NCBI RefSeq assembly: GCF_027596085.1
Contig: NC_072472.1
Span: 15,839,971 to 15,903,970 of the forward strand
Direction of reading: 5' to 3'
DNA: 64,000 nt
Source of the DNA: Anoplopoma fimbria
Taxonomy: Eukaryota > Chordata > Actinopteri > Perciformes > Anoplopomatidae
Positions 14,101 to 28,298 of the stretch are shown here, piece after piece (the stretch's first letter is position 1; each line of letters begins with the position of its first letter). A program made the position numbers and the translations under genes. The notes beneath the pieces are model-generated. The model was not told where the DNA came from, did not search any database, and saw only the letters and a program-made list of their open reading frames with translations.

Positions 14101-16528
14101 CCTTTCTCAACTCTTTCCACACATAATCCCCTGAAGCAGTGTGCCACCCATAATGGATAGTTTTACTTTGTACTTTGTCTGTCTGATGAATAAAATGTAC
14201 TGGTATGTTGTCAAACAGCTGCATTACAATCAAACCTTGATTAGTAATACTTAAAATGTTCTATTAATACTTAATATATAAAATGATAGGCATGTTGAAA
14301 AGAAAGTATCACATTTCAAAAGTTAGAAAAACTTTTTAATTAATGTGTGTCAAGAGGAAAACCTAAGGCTAACTTAAATGTTTATTTAGATGGTTTTAGT
14401 TAGATTAATAGATGTGGATAATGCAACTCGTTGATAATTGTGGCTCTTGGTTCTTTTGTTTCACAATAATACAGTCAACCTACAATCAGCATTTAAATCA
14501 AACATTATGGAGGAAAACTAAACATTAGGAAAGAAAAGCAGTTATAATCAAAAGCATGTCAAATAAGCAGAGAAGCGCAGGGTAAATTTGTATCAACAAT
14601 GGCACCGAGTTTGTTGTTTTCTGACTCAAAGCCAGCATCTTCACTGTCTTTAGAAACTGGTCAAACCTGGTTGAAACAGGGCAGAGCCGGCCACACATCA
14701 CAGGCCGGCCAGACCATCAGTTTGTTTTGTGCAGCTTTTCCTGCAACGGTGAAAGTAAATGTTAGGCGTGGATGAACTTACAGGTTATATACTGTGCGTG
14801 CGTTGTTTGAGTAAGGATTGGAGTGCTCTTTATCCTGATATAACCTTTGCTTTGACCAGAATGCCGTCTCAGGTTTTTCTATTTAGTGGTATTTAGAAGG
14901 GGAGGGAGAGCGTGATGTACTACTAGTCTGTCTCTACAGTAAAATGTATGTTCGGGCCTCATGGCCTGTGAAAAATAGTCAGGCACTCCCTGCTGAAATG
15001 GCCCCAGACTTTGAGAGTTTTGAGTGCACGTTGAGAGGGAGACGAGACAGTGGGCCAAGATGTCTGTGGTGGGGATTAATGGGGAGGACTGGAGAAAGGG
15101 TGCCGCAGTTGTGCGTGAGCAGAATACTTGATGGGGGAAGTGAGAGGAGGGAACAGTGAGGGATAAGCAACTGCAAGAGATTGGTGAGATGAAAGGGGGA
15201 AAAAGATAAAAAATGGATTGAAACATCAAGAAGCAGAGATGTAAGCGTGAATAAAAATGTACAGTAATAAATACTGCTGTTGTCTGGTGTCTCCCACTGA
15301 TGCTTTATCAAGCTCTCTTGTCTGATTGTACTATACAGTGTAGGCTTTAAACATTCATTGTGTTGCACTGGGCTGAACATGGGGATAAGATCTACACAAA
15401 GGCCTTCACAGACAGATGAAATATACACCGCAGTCAAGTTCAATGATTAGATATCTTTAAATACAACACACGTTGGGGAATATAAACCAGGGAGAGAATA
15501 AACAAAGCAAGTCACTGAGTACACATTGAGATTAATCCAGTATGCAGGATCTTTGGTTACATTTACAACTAATTATACTTACTTTCATCATTACTTTTTC
15601 ATGACTATCCTGGCCCAAATAATTTTGATTCATGATATTATCCAGATTATCATCAAAATATGCTTAAAACTCTTAAAATGTTACTTAAACGTACTGGAAT
15701 TACTTACATTTTAAAGGAAAAATGTTTTTATTGCGTTAAAGATAGGACACAGAGGTAATCATATATCAAAAGAATAAAGGATAAAAAAATAGCAATGTTG
15801 TGTGAGTCTGTTCTTTCTAACATGAATTTAAATCAGGCTCTATTTTTCACTTCTCTACCTTCACAATTAACCCACTGATGGAAATGAATTCTAATTTGTT
15901 CTATATAACCATTTATTGTCCCATCCCTTCCTCCGTAGATTGCATAGGCACACCTGTAACCATTATGAAACCAATCTTATTTTATGAACTCCACGTTTCT
16001 TCTCTTTTTGTTCCTTTAGCAAAGTCTCTGGGAGACAGATGGAGACATCTACTGTCCTTATGTCTGCTTTTGGTTGTAGTGAGCAGCAACATTTTGGTAG
16101 ACAAAAATCCCTTTTGTTAAACAAAATGCTTCAATGGCTTCCAACGGATTTACATACACACCGATACCTTGATCTTGTCTATCTCATTATCATGAATGTA
16201 TGTTATTAATATATACATTTTTCAGGTTTTACCTACATCTGTCCTTTATTCTGAAATCACAGCACTGGTGGTTTTCAGAGGTGTTACTGTATGTTGAAGT
16301 TACTTGTGAGCTCTTCAGATAATACAACAGACAGGCTGGCCTGTGGGCGGTTATCTCATGTTTTGACATTCGTTTTCAGTGCCTGCCCCCTGGATGCTAC
16401 ACTTTGCTTTTATGTACTCAGAAAGGGATTGTAGTGATCTTTAAAATGTCAATAAACAGGTACCACGTCTGAAAGAGGAACATTACTGGATGTGCTTGTT
16501 CTTTGGAAAGCAACAGCTGCACAGAATT

Positions 16529-16582
16529 AAGATGAGATAAGATAATCCTTTATTAGTCCCACAGCGGGGAAATTTACAGGAT
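16529..16582 (-). mobile_element. LINE 3' end fragment, copy 1
   Basis: On the minus strand it ends in CCCCGCTGTGGGACTAATAAAGG plus two TTATC units. It is the same terminus as at 29.5 kb and 54.1 kb, with one substitution in the GC block. The body is truncated to a few dozen bases. Confidence 0.65.
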
Positions 16583-18984
16583 AGCTCGGTAGCAATGACT
16601 AGCATGAGTGGCGACATGTAGAGGTATTTGTTGAAACTTCCTACAATTCACTGACTTATCTGTGAATCACAGCCTGAAAACAAATAGTTGACACATTATG
16701 AATGAAAGAGGAATGGATTGTTCTTGCTTTTCCTGGACTCTTCCAAATGTAAATATGAATATAAAAAATATACAGTGTCTAGTTTTTGTTTTAGTCAATT
16801 ACATTATGTAAACATATTATAGTTAATATACTTAATAGTACTAGTGCATTAATATTCAATGATAACTCCATGGGTTTTAACTAACTACCATATTGAAGAT
16901 TTAAAAGAAGTGGTGGTACTGTTAAAGTTCAACTGTACATCTTATTCCAAATATGAAAATGAAATGAAAGTTTTGCTTCTTCAGGTTGAGAGTGTGAAAA
17001 ACGTGAGTGCATCGAAATCCTGAGTGCTATAAAAGGTTTGGGTAATAAATGCACTGTGTGGTACAGAAGTATGAAGGCATTTTAAGTTATTTAATTGAGT
17101 TTATAATGTAGTCTGGTGACGAGATTCAATTTATGCAGTCTGTTATGTGTCTCTCTAAAGGACAGCACAGACCCTCATATGGGCACCGAGTGAAACCAGA
17201 AAATGGGGACTACCTTACTGAAAGACAACCAAGGTCAAATTTTCCTGGACGTGCTGTTGTTGTGATACTCCGTTTATAATATTGAACAATGTTTTAAGAC
17301 CATTTAATAACAAGAAATACAACAGTGTTGTATCTTTATCATTGACATTATTTATAAGGTTATCCTGCACTATTAAAAAGCAATTCCTAGCGTGTCACTT
17401 GCGTCGTGGGTAGGGTTTTTTTTATGCGGCGTTTTTTTAATGAAAGGCGTCTCTCGGATGCTAAATTAAAGGCAATATTGAAGAAAAGAGGTTTCCACGA
17501 TACTGATGGGATGAGTTAACGTGTCATGTCTTTGCTAGCAACTGCACATGTTTTAAGACAATAATAGATCTTTCTCTTAAACACTAATAAATCACTAAAT
17601 ACATTTTTAATTTATGTTCTGTTCACAGGAATTCATTTTTAAAGCCTGGTACATGTGCAGCACTCATACAGGTTAATGTGAGACAATGGCTGCAGCCCAA
17701 TATGGACAATTATAACAACACATACAGTTAAGAAAACAGTAACTAAAACAATCAAATACAATATTAATCCATATTTATCAAGCTGCTCGATTTTCTCTGC
17801 ACTTACATTACATTATATTAAAAATATGTGCTATAGATTATTTCCCATTGTTGGCAGCCCACTCTCTCTTCCCCACTTTCCCAGGCTCTGAGAGTGGCTT
17901 TAAGGGGTTACCTTGTTAGAGGTTTGGGGTTATGCCCATGTCGGTCGCTCTGTTTCCCTCAACCTTCTGTTTTGGAGAGGCCCTTTTCTGTGGCGGCCCT
18001 GTTACAGGGTTCTTGGCAATATCCTGAAAGTCAAATCTGTTCATTTAGATTCAAGTGGTGACCATGGAGCAGACAGCAGCCCATTGGCATGCTGTGGCAA
18101 AGCTAGTACCTAATGTCATGAAACTAACACGCTGAACACATGAACTAATCTATGTGTGAAGGTGATTCTTGTATTCTAAAATACAGTATGGCTTATTGTG
18201 CAATTTGTCAATGTTTATAAATTGCAGATAAATTAGCTCATTGTTCTTCCAGATGTCATAAGTCCGGGTTAGATGGGGTTCTATCATGTCTTACTTAAGG
18301 GCACTTTAGTGCGACAGCTGCTTCTGTGAATGCAGTCTGACTGTACAAGAGCACAGCTTCTTCAAAATCTGAAATAATGCCTCCAATGTTGGTGCAGGTT
18401 AACTGACTGGTGGGTTCATTCCTATGATGGGGAGGATGGAAATATTTTATAAATGAGTAGTGTTTCGTGTAAAAACAGTGGTAATCCACGTCTGTATACT
18501 CTACCAGGAACAAGAACTGTACTGTATAAAACAGGATCAAATGTACGGAAATAGGAAAAACTGCGTGGGCTCATAAAAAATAATCATACCAGGTTGCATC
18601 ATTTCTTTATTTAATAGGGAATTTAGAAAATAATATCCATAGCCCTTTTGAATGTTGCCAGCTTTCTTTGAGCCTATTGTTGCTTCTTGTTGAATAATCT
18701 AGTGGCATTAGAGCTGAACACAATGCAGTATGCAGTCCCTAGAAATAGTGCATGTTCTGAGGTGTTCTACATTTTTACAAGGTTACATTTTAAGCTACAT
18801 GCAGTCTTTGGCTTTAGATGGAATCTGCAGAGCTTTTCAGGGAAAACACAAGAAAAGATACAATGAAAAGATTGGGCTCGCAGATAGAACCATGAGATAC
18901 TCCGGTAAAAATGCACAGATGAGGATATAATACTTTTGACTGCAGCGGGTCGCCATTTAACTACTAACCGTACTGTTGTGATTG

Positions 18985-18988
<4 letters not shown>

Positions 18989-19066
<78 letters not shown>
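18989..19066. repeat. (AT)n then (CA)n compound microsatellite
   Basis: About 20 AT units are joined by an ACATACAT bridge to about 15 CA units. Confidence 0.97.
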
Positions 19067-19068
<2 letters not shown>

Positions 19069-19399
19069 ATGTACGTATTTAAAACCAAGGTACACACACT
19101 GAAAAAAGTTTGGAATTATGATGTTGGCATTCAATTAATAAAATAACCATGGACAGATGCAGATTAAAGCATAATTCAACAATTATTTAGATGTAAATAT
19201 TGCTTTTTCTTTTAAAAAATAGAGAATACAAAGTCAACAAAAAGAGTTACTTGTCTTGTAAGGACATTCAGGAGACATTAAATCAGAGCGTAAAACATAC
19301 AGCATCAGGAGGACGACACATTAGCACATACAACAGTGTGGAGCATCAGGATGTGGGCATGTAGGAGACACACACTGAGCCATATCAGCCTTACTATTT

Positions 19400-19800
19400 A
19401 CAGTCGTAGCCTTCCCCTGCGCGGTGGGCCGAGTAGAGTTTCTTATGGACTGACAACACAGCTGTATGCCATTCGTCCGGTCTGAAAGACGGCTAATGGG
19501 ACAAAGGGCACGAGTGAGGAGAGGGAAACGAGGGAGAGATGCTCGCTGAATCGCCCAGCCCTCCCCTGAGCAGGACGGGGAGCACCACTCTTCCTCGTTG
19601 CTCATAGCTGCTTTTCTCCCGGCCCTCAGCCATTTTGGAGAGAGGAAAAAAGTGGCCGCCTTCTCTCTCCCTCTCTCACTACGTGGCATATCTTTGGAAA
19701 GGCTGCCGTGTTGTAGCAGCAGAGAAGACACGTTTTGCAGCTCGCACTCGGGAGATAATATGTTTGCAGAGAAAAAAAATCCTGACGCGAATCAACCTTC
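19400..19800. promoter_or_regulatory. CpG-rich block, candidate promoter or first exon of an unidentified gene
   Basis: CpG dinucleotides are dense here (for example GCGCGGTGGGCCGAG, TTCGTCCGG, GGCACGAG, GCTCGCTGAATCGCCC, CCTGACGCGAATC), while the flanking tens of kilobases are strongly CpG-poor. Pyrimidine-rich, GC-moderate sequence continues to about 20340, including a poly-A run of about 21 at 20120-20140. No open frame here resembles a known protein. Strand cannot be decided. A gene running left off the window would fit better than one running right, because no coding exons were found between 20 and 49 kb. Confidence 0.4.
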
Positions 19801-22800
19801 TTCCATCTTGACTTTTTTTTTTAATGAATTTTTGTTCCCCTTGCATTGAGCTGCTAAGCCTCTCTCCTCTCTGCTGTGCACTCTCACTCATGCTGTGTCC
19901 TTTTCTTTTTAAAAACTTGCGCTCTAGTTTTGTTGGCCGGTCCTTTCCCCTTGTCTTTTTTTTTTTTCAAGTTTTATCTTCTCTCATCTCTCAATTTGAT
20001 TTTATGCAACAGAGTTAAAGACAAAAGGGATATGTCCAAATTTTGGCAGTGCTAAGAAGAGACAGAGCTGCAGCCAAGGATCCTGCTGGGATCCAAAAAA
20101 GCCAAGCAGAATGAAGCACCAAAAAAAAAAAAAAAAAAAAACACCACCCTTTCCTTTGCTTGGTCACAAATTCCACTTTCTCTGTAGCCAGCCCTGCGCT
20201 GCCACTCCTCCTCATCCACATCTTACCGCATTCAACCTTTTGCCATTTCTCTCTTGCCGTACATTTTTTTAAAGGCGATTTGAGGTTTTTGTACCCCCGG
20301 AAAAATGGGCACTGGACATCGGGTTAGGAGGGCGTAACGGGGACAGAACAAGGGGATGTTATCTTCTTACTTTTGCTTGTTATTTAGCGGTTTTTTTATT
20401 TATTTTTTAATGCTACTGTTATTGAATCGCTGTTGTTTTAGTGCTTGTAGTTTTAGCATCTTATGTGTTTTAAGGATATGCTCGGATTACCACGTGTTTG
20501 TGATTGTCTGGTTTAAGGAATGTGTGTGCACAGGTATCCTATCTGTCAACGTTAGACTTTCTGTTCTGTTCAAAGTCAGTTGTTGATGATTTGTATATCT
20601 GTTTTTATAGGTTTCTGGATTTATGCTTAAGCATTGGCCTTCACTTCCCCTCGAGCCTGACTCCATCTGATTCCAGAGGATGTCTGACCATCAGTTCCCT
20701 AATGGTATGTTTGCAATTTATGATACCTTTCTCTCTGTTAGCTTGGTTCAGTGTTGTTTCTAATACGGAACATACGACGTGTAACTGATGATTTGTTCAC
20801 AGTACATGTTTTTATGGTGTTCATTGCAGGTAGTAAGGTCAAGGTGTTATTATACAGAATGGAAATGCATTATTTGTCAAATAGCTGCACGATATGTATT
20901 TATTAACTACTTAAATGAAAACTCGCATAATATTTTTTATTCTGTGCCAGTGCAAATCTTTTTTAATACTTGCTTTATAATATTTTCCGAGAGATTTAGA
21001 ATTTGTTGTCTGTTGGCGATTGTAGATGTATTTAGTCCTTTTTCTAAGAATACAAATGGTCTTTTATTCATATTGCTGCATTTCATTTTAATCTCGTAAA
21101 GCCTAAAATGTCATTTAATACAGTATATTTTCTGAATTAAAAAATCATTAATTAGCTCGCATTTGCCTTTTTTTTTTTATTTCCACATCTCAAACAACAC
21201 ACGTTATATTATTTTGTCGGACACTTGAAAAAAACAAATGTTGACCTCAGTGTGATCAGTAGGTTACACAAACATCACGTCCATCTCACAGTCATGTGCT
21301 CTGGCCTTTTCAGTGCACCATGGTTTTAATTCCAATGCTCACAAACAGGAAATATGTTTTATAGCCACATTTAAAAGGTCTGATTAAATATAACATTTCA
21401 AAAATATTTTATTTTACTCAGACAGGGATGTATTCCTTAGATGTTGTAAAGGTAAAAATAGATTAAACTCGTAAATCTCCAACATAGAATGGAAGACATC
21501 AACATTTAAACCCTGAGGTTTGATAGAAACTGTGCAGTTCATAGTGGTTCTTTTGCTTGAACGCCCACTGAGTGGGGTGGTATGTTGAATGAGTGGAGTT
21601 TACATGAGCAAACAGCAAATGACTTGCTTTTTCTATGTTTTGTGGGTTTTCGTCGTTATTATCTATTCTTGAAGGGATAATGTCAGCTGCCACAAACCCG
21701 TAGATCCGAACTTGTGGTGACTGGCTGCACAAGCTCGTATCTATAGGTATGTGTCTTCATGGCAAACACAACACCTGCCCTCTGTCTGTAAGAAAAACAA
21801 ACTAACTCAATGTAATTATCTTCAAAGCAGATTTTGAACAGTTAATCATAAAGATCAGAATTGTCAGATTTAATTACAGTCTTGGATATGCAGTAAGTCA
21901 TTTATAACACCAAGCTCTCCTTGCCTGTGTTCCCTCAAGTGAACACCAGTGACCCTGTCACAAACACGAAACTCTCTATTAAACTTACCCCACGTGTCCC
22001 ATGTACACACAGTGACCCCACCCAAAGTAGGAGGGCTGAGAAAATAACATGACACTAAAAAATAATCCTGAATTAGGCCAATGGGTAGGTGCTACAAATC
22101 AATGAACAGGACTTGCTTCACAGCAATATTACGGGATGTTTTTAACAACAATGTATTTGTCAGATATTTTATCAATGGATTAGAAAGAAACAGACATTCC
22201 CATGTGATAATTCCAGCTAACGATTGTCATTAAAATGTCTCTATAACTATATCTTTATCATGATTTAGTGGGCATCACAATATACTGTAAGAAAACATTT
22301 AGCATGACAGATTGGATCCTTTTCGCCCTACAAAGCAACAGTCCTGCAGTTTCCTCCAGTGTTCTTCAGGTTGAGGTAGTAGGTTGTATAGTTCAGAGTG
22401 ACACCACAGGAGATAACTGTACAGCCTCCTAGCTTTCCCTGAGGAAACACTACACACTATGGACCCTGGTGGACTTATTTTACTAAACACCAACTTTTTT
22501 GTGATATGAGACTGGGCTCTGAGTTTTTCTCTTGGTTGTAAATACATTGTCTTTATATCAGGTGGTTTGTATAGGGCCTTTGAAAAAAACATTTTCCAAT
22601 GTATTTTGTTTCATACAGTGTTTTCACATTTTTATAGGGCATAGGAAGAGTTAAAAATATGTCTTGCACAAACTAGCATGAAAATAGCAAACATTTCCTC
22701 TCATATGAATTTTTTTTGTGTCAATAAGAAAATATGTAAACAATCACGATGCAGGGGATAAAGGGGAAAACGTGTTTGAGTTTGGGGAAAATGCACCAAC

Positions 22801-23858
22801 ATGCTGCTGCAGCGAGGTCTGTGGGCCGCTCTAATGAAAGAGATGCCACTGAAGGGAAACACCATACAGCCGCAGGGGGAAGAACACGGTCTTGCCAGCC
22901 AATTATGTACAAAGTTCAGTTTCACTTAACCAAAACGATATATTTCCTCTGCGCAGCTATGTGGTAAAGAAAACTGCTGTGATCAAAAGAGGTCAGTCAC
23001 AACTTTCACTGCTTCAAACCAAGAAAACCACCGATCCCTAATTTCAACTAGGACCCCTTACAGCAATGTAAAAAAAACCCGATTTATTGCTTAATTAGAG
23101 GCAAAGTCGAATGAATATCTTGACATTTGTCACAGACCATGTGACTTTTAGCTGCTCTTCCCAGACATTTTTTGCTTTATTTTCTAATCTCGTGGTTTAA
23201 GATGTTTGAATTTCAGTTATAAACGCTCCCACTGAATGTAACACACAAATCAAATCATTCTTAAGCAATTGCATTTTTTTTTAATACAACTGCTGCAGGA
23301 TTTTCTTCCTGATTTCCCTGAGTAACACAGTTGTGAAAATCTGATTTTCCTGCAACATCTTAAACTGCCATTAAAGTATGTTTAGTGTTAATTATTCTAA
23401 TAAATAAAACACGGCAGTGGATGCATTCCTGTTAGGGAGAGACGGTATCCCCGTAGTGCTGTGTGCTGCTGTGTGCAGATGTGTGGAGCATGGAGTGGCG
23501 TGATGATGAAAGACTGTTTCCACTTAAACTCTTCGCTCTCTGTCCCAAGGCCACCGAGTTCGATGGAGGTGGAGTAAGGAGCTCTGTGGGCCAGAATGTA
23601 GCAGGGGCCCTTAGTACGGGGCAGCTTCTGCAGTACGAGAGAGTGAGCAGTCAGCTACAGTAGATATACAGCTAGACCCTACCGTGTTTTCTTTATCGTC
23701 AGTGAATAATTATCAGGCTTTCTCGCTTTTTTCCCCTGGACGAGCAAAGTGTCTTTTCATTTGCTTCCCTGTCTGTGTGAAATGTGTTGTTGCGGCCATG
23801 GGGTAGTGTGTTACAGTATACAGCAGGAGGCATACTGTACAGGACCTGTCCCTAGTAA

Positions 23859-23867
23859 CCCCCCCCC

Positions 23868-23917
<50 letters not shown>
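23859..23917. repeat. poly-C tract followed by (AC)n
   Basis: Twelve cytosines run directly into about 23 AC units. Confidence 0.95.
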
Positions 23918-23918
<1 letters not shown>

Positions 23919-24927
23919 CAAACCCAGCACACACACCACGCCCTCCTGGTGGAATCTAAGTGTAGGTTTTTGTCTTCATTGAAAATTTCTATAAATAGTC
24001 CCGTTTAGCTGTTCTAATGTTAGTTCTGTGTGTGGCCGACTCGAAGCAGCAGCGTCGCTCGAGCGGAAGTGAAAGTAAAGAAAGGCACTTTGTTAAACTG
24101 AGATGATATGAACGGACTCTTCACTGCAATGAAGTGCATGTGATGTGTTGAGAGGAAACAGCATGTGATGTCTGTGACCCACAGAGATGCATTTGCTTTG
24201 GAAAAAAAACGGTTGGAAAATAGAAAAAAAGGAATATTTCTGATGATGATCAAATCAGAAAGAAAGAAAAATGTGGATGAAGTCAAAGTTTATGTTTATG
24301 ATTTTCTAATCGCTCTTGAAATTAAAGAGAATACTCTCTCAAAGACTGTAGTGGAGGGAAAGAGGGGGATAGTGTGGGACCACACAGGCCATTTTCCTGC
24401 TGTCATTGATCTCAGCCTATTGTGTGTTGCCCGTCAAAGGAACCCTGTTCTGGTAATTCCCTCTTCTCCCCATCGGTCTCGCTTTCCTTCCATCTTGTCT
24501 CTCGTCCTTTTTCACAAGCCTTTTTCTGATGCTTTACAGCAGCTAATACTGATAAAGTATAAGACCACCACGCCACCAGGCTTCCAGTTACATTTCCTTT
24601 ACCGCTCCCTGAACTGCGTTTTCTCTCTCTTACTCCCCCCTTTTCTCTTCCGATCTTGTTCCCACCCTCCTTTTTTCTCTCCATGAAACGCACGCTGTAA
24701 TACCCAGTCACTCTCACAGACACAGAGGGAGAGAGAGACAGGAACAGAATACCGGACTTGCCGACCGGAGAAGGATTTTTTTCCCTTTCCTTTAATGAAA
24801 AGGAGCTTGAAAAGAGACATTGTAAGCTATAAATGTGATTGCATATGTTTGCCTTCTTTCATTCTTTCTTTCTTTCGTTCTCTCCTCTGCTTTCCTGCTA
24901 CCTTTGCTCTTGTTCACTTTACCACTT

Positions 24928-24932
<5 letters not shown>

Positions 24933-24974
<42 letters not shown>
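24933..24974. repeat. (CT)21 microsatellite
   Basis: Pure CT array inside a wider pyrimidine-rich region (24.6-25.0 kb). Confidence 0.95.
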
Positions 24975-24979
<5 letters not shown>

Positions 24980-25305
24980 TTTCCTTATCTCTCCTTCTCG
25001 GCATGTAGCAGGCCTTTAGAGTGTAAGTGATTTCAGCTGTGGGAGGAAATTAATGGATGATATTTATTTCTCTTTCCCCCGCTCTGCTGCTGCCGTTTCA
25101 GTGCTGTATGTGGCAAACAGAGGGGGTAAGCAGAGCCTCTACAGTACCTCTGCCCTGGGGACTTGAGCCTGCAATCCATGAAGCATGCAAGGCACAGGAG
25201 GGAAAGAAAATACAGAGGCACAGACACAGACAGAGAGGTGTGATACAGCGAGACTAAAGCGCCGAGAAAGAACAGAAAGAAAATGTGAGACAGATGGGAG
25301 CGAGG

Positions 25306-25317
25306 AGACAGACAGAC

Positions 25318-25354
<37 letters not shown>

Positions 25355-25355
25355 G
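25306..25355. repeat. (GACA)n microsatellite
   Basis: About twelve GACA units with one GAGA interruption. Confidence 0.95.
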
Positions 25356-26121
25356 GGGAAGATGGGTAGTGGTGTCACATGGAGAACGAGGGGCGAGTAG
25401 CAGTGAGTAGAGGGACTACAGCAACAGGCGTTACACATTTTTTCCTATTATTCAAAATACTGTGGCTGTTTTTGCGTTTTGTGTCTGAGCCTATTTCTAG
25501 ATTTTTTTTATCATACCAGCAAAATTTGGATGAAACAACTGTTTCGTTTTTTTAAGGTCTGATGTTAAACTGCGATTGGTGTGGAAAAAAACTTTAGAGA
25601 ATGCTGAGATTGTGGGCACATGTGTACTTTATTGGATTGCATGTGGCATGCATGCAAGTCTAAGGGCGGTGCTTTTGCATTGGCTTTCATTTTATTAACG
25701 TAGTCAGTTATGCATCTTACCTTCACTATTCTAACATTTATTATCCTTTCGTTCAACCCTTTTCCTTCCTGTCTTTCTTTCTCATTCTGTTTCTCATGTG
25801 TCATTCTAGTGGTACAGGCCCATTGATCTGCTTGGTTTTTTTCTTGGGCATGGCATTTTTCTTCTGGTGCCCATTACAATGCATCTTCTTGCAAACCTAT
25901 GTTGTAAAGGCATTTAAAAAATAGATTTTGCTTTATTCTCTACGTTTTCTGTTACTGCGTTATGTCTTAGTGGCTTCTTTCCTCCATAGTTTCAAGATTT
26001 ACTGCAGTGCCAGTCATGTGCATTACTTTCAATTTAAACCCATCTTTGCTATATTTCTTGTTCACCTTCTTTAACCCTTTAACCTTACTCTTGCCCTCCC
26101 TTTCATCTCTCTCTTGCTGTA

Positions 26122-26146
26122 TCTCTCTCTCTCTCTCTCTCTCTCT
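26122..26146. repeat. short (CT)n microsatellite
   Basis: Twelve CT units in a pyrimidine-rich stretch. Confidence 0.9.
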
Positions 26147-26339
26147 TGCATGTCTGAGCAGCAGACGGCTAGACAGCGGCAATCTGCTACAGCAGCCTCA
26201 TGTGCTAGTCCGAAATGATCCATTCAACAAAGCCTGAGCTAGCAGCACTAAAATCTCTTCCTCTGCTTCCAGCTTTCTTTTTTTTCTCACAGATCTCTCT
26301 CTTTTCATTTTGTCTGGTCAACATCCTCCCCTCCTCTGT

Positions 26340-26645
26340 TCCTCTGCTGGGCTGACCGGCGCAGACATACAGAGAGGACTGCGGCAGCCTCTGCCATTAC
26401 GGTCAGCTGGGTGAGTTTTCTTCTTTCCTTCTCTCCTTCTTCGCATCTTGTCTCATCACCCTCCCAACCTCCGATTCCTCCTCCTCTTCATCTCACGGGC
26501 AGTCAGATCTCATTCTGTCCACCTGACGAATAGGCTTTCCCCTCCATACAGCCAGAGCTGCGTGATTGACAGGTGCGGTCTCAGAGGACTGACAAGCCTG
26601 CCATGTCTGGAGATGGGATTTCTCATAAGGAGAATATAAGTTGTA
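26340..26645. promoter_or_regulatory. GC-richer block, possible non-coding exon or enhancer
   Basis: The block has balanced composition between two pyrimidine-rich stretches. A donor-like AGCTGG/GTGAGT at about 26405-26415 follows a compact segment starting near 26360 (ACCGGCGCAGACATACAG). No protein frame is recognisable, so if it is an exon it is untranslated. Confidence 0.2.
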
Positions 26646-27799
26646 AGGAGCTTTGGCTTTTTTTTTTTTTTTTAAAGCGACAGAGGGCAATTTTTATCTG
26701 GCAGTCCTTTTTTTCTGTCTCTGCTGCTCTCCTTGTCGTCTGACTGGTACAGCTGCGCATGTGCATGGTGCAGTATTTTGGCATTTTAAATGAAGAATCA
26801 AAGATGTTGTGCTATGGATTATTATACTGTGACAGTTAAGGCTATGACAGCGAGAGGGAGGCCAGAATATGCTTAGGCAGAGCCATTCTTATGAACATCG
26901 TGTGATGATTAAATGCTGTCTGTCTGGGTGTGCATGGCCATTCAGTGGTGACTACAGCACATGTGTGTACAGTACGTGTGTGTTCAATTGCAACAAGATG
27001 AAACGTGGTCAGTTATGTATTAAGAGTCTGTGGTTATGTGCGATGTGATTTACGACGTGTATCGGAATTCGACTCGTGCGCAGAATACCACGTTGCTTAT
27101 TGTCTTATACAGTATAAAAATGTGATGCATGAACTAATGCATGTGCGGTGGGTTGCATGCGGACACCGACTTAGCGAGACCAGACTGAACTTAGTGGCAA
27201 AACTGAGTCTTAGGAAACAGCACAGCACAAAGCCAGCGAGAGAGGAAGCTGCCATTGTCTGCTCAAGTCTCAGCCACGGCACTCGTGCAGCAGAAGATCT
27301 ACTGTATGTCGCATAGGAAAGGCCAGACGAAGAAGCAATCTGTACCTCTCTCATTCCCTGAGACCCTAACTTGTGACGTTTTGCTGTGATGTGCACGGGT
27401 TGGGTTCTTGGGAGCTGCGAGGGGCACTCACACATCTCTGTAACCTAAAACAGAAGAGAAAAAAAAGGAAAACACTAACATGGCGGAAAGACACAAAGCG
27501 CAACGGAGAAGCGACGGCTTTGCTTTTTTAACCAGGCACGGTGACGAGGAGTGTTCATATGATTGAAAATAGCGAGAAGTAAAAAAAACATCGGGTTTTT
27601 TTCAGGTTATGGAGGGGTTTAGACCCAGAGGCAGGCGCACAGCGTGTGGGGCGTTGGGTGGGGGAGAGGGGGGAGATGGATAGAGGAATGTGGGTATGAA
27701 GGACATGTGACTGGGAGGGAGGGATGTCCAGACAAGACGTGGTGATGTGGTGAAACACTGTCACATTTACAGTATCCTGGTTTTTATAGGGCAGGTACA

Positions 27800-27827
27800 A
27801 TGAATGAATGAATGAATGAATGAATGA
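27800..27827. repeat. (TGAA)7 microsatellite
   Basis: Seven tetramer units, uninterrupted. Confidence 0.9.
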
Positions 27828-28265
27828 CACATTTATGACTAAGGTCACACCCAATATGACTAATGTTACACATACTTACATGGACAAGGACCTCACTCAG
27901 TTGTTGAGACACTGCACTGCTTATGCTGTATAGACACTCAGTCATACGCTGACAATATACCAGTAAACATGTTTTCATTTATATGCAACAGAAAAAGTGT
28001 TTTAGTGCATAATATCACTTTGGCTACAAAGTGCAAATCACCCTTTGACTATAATGGGATTCAGTGCTTTACTTTATTATTTATTATATAACAGACAAAA
28101 GATACAAATTCATCATGACTCTTCTTATCTCCTACTGGCTCTTCCTGCCTCATCTTGAGAGCAACACAAAGTACTGATGAGAGCGTGACACTGAAAGCTC
28201 GGTACACTTGTGTTTGACCTCATGAAAATTATCATCTTTCTTTCTTTCTCTATACCTGGTGCTCC

Positions 28266-28298
28266 TCTCTCTCTCTGTGTGTGTGTGTGTGTGTGTGT
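28266..28298. repeat. (CT)n/(GT)n compound microsatellite
   Basis: Five CT units followed by eleven GT units. Confidence 0.9.

Larger units (their letters stand above)
11133..19399. other. no gene recognised
   Basis: The region is mostly AT-rich unique sequence. It contains a short TA run near 12.03 kb, a G-rich non-repetitive block at 13.33-13.60 kb, one LINE tail at 16.5 kb and a compound microsatellite at 19.0 kb. A GC-richer block at 17.93-18.11 kb has a 66-codon frame that I do not recognise. Confidence 0.5.

Noticed and set aside
19321..19731. 136-codon minus-strand frame over the CpG-rich block
   Set aside because: CpG islands routinely lack stop codons. The protein has no recognisable feature. 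I kept the block as a candidate promoter only.
24165..24686. 173-codon plus-strand frame
   Set aside because: The second half is Pro/Ser/Phe-rich translation of a pyrimidine-rich tract. No family match and no splice context.
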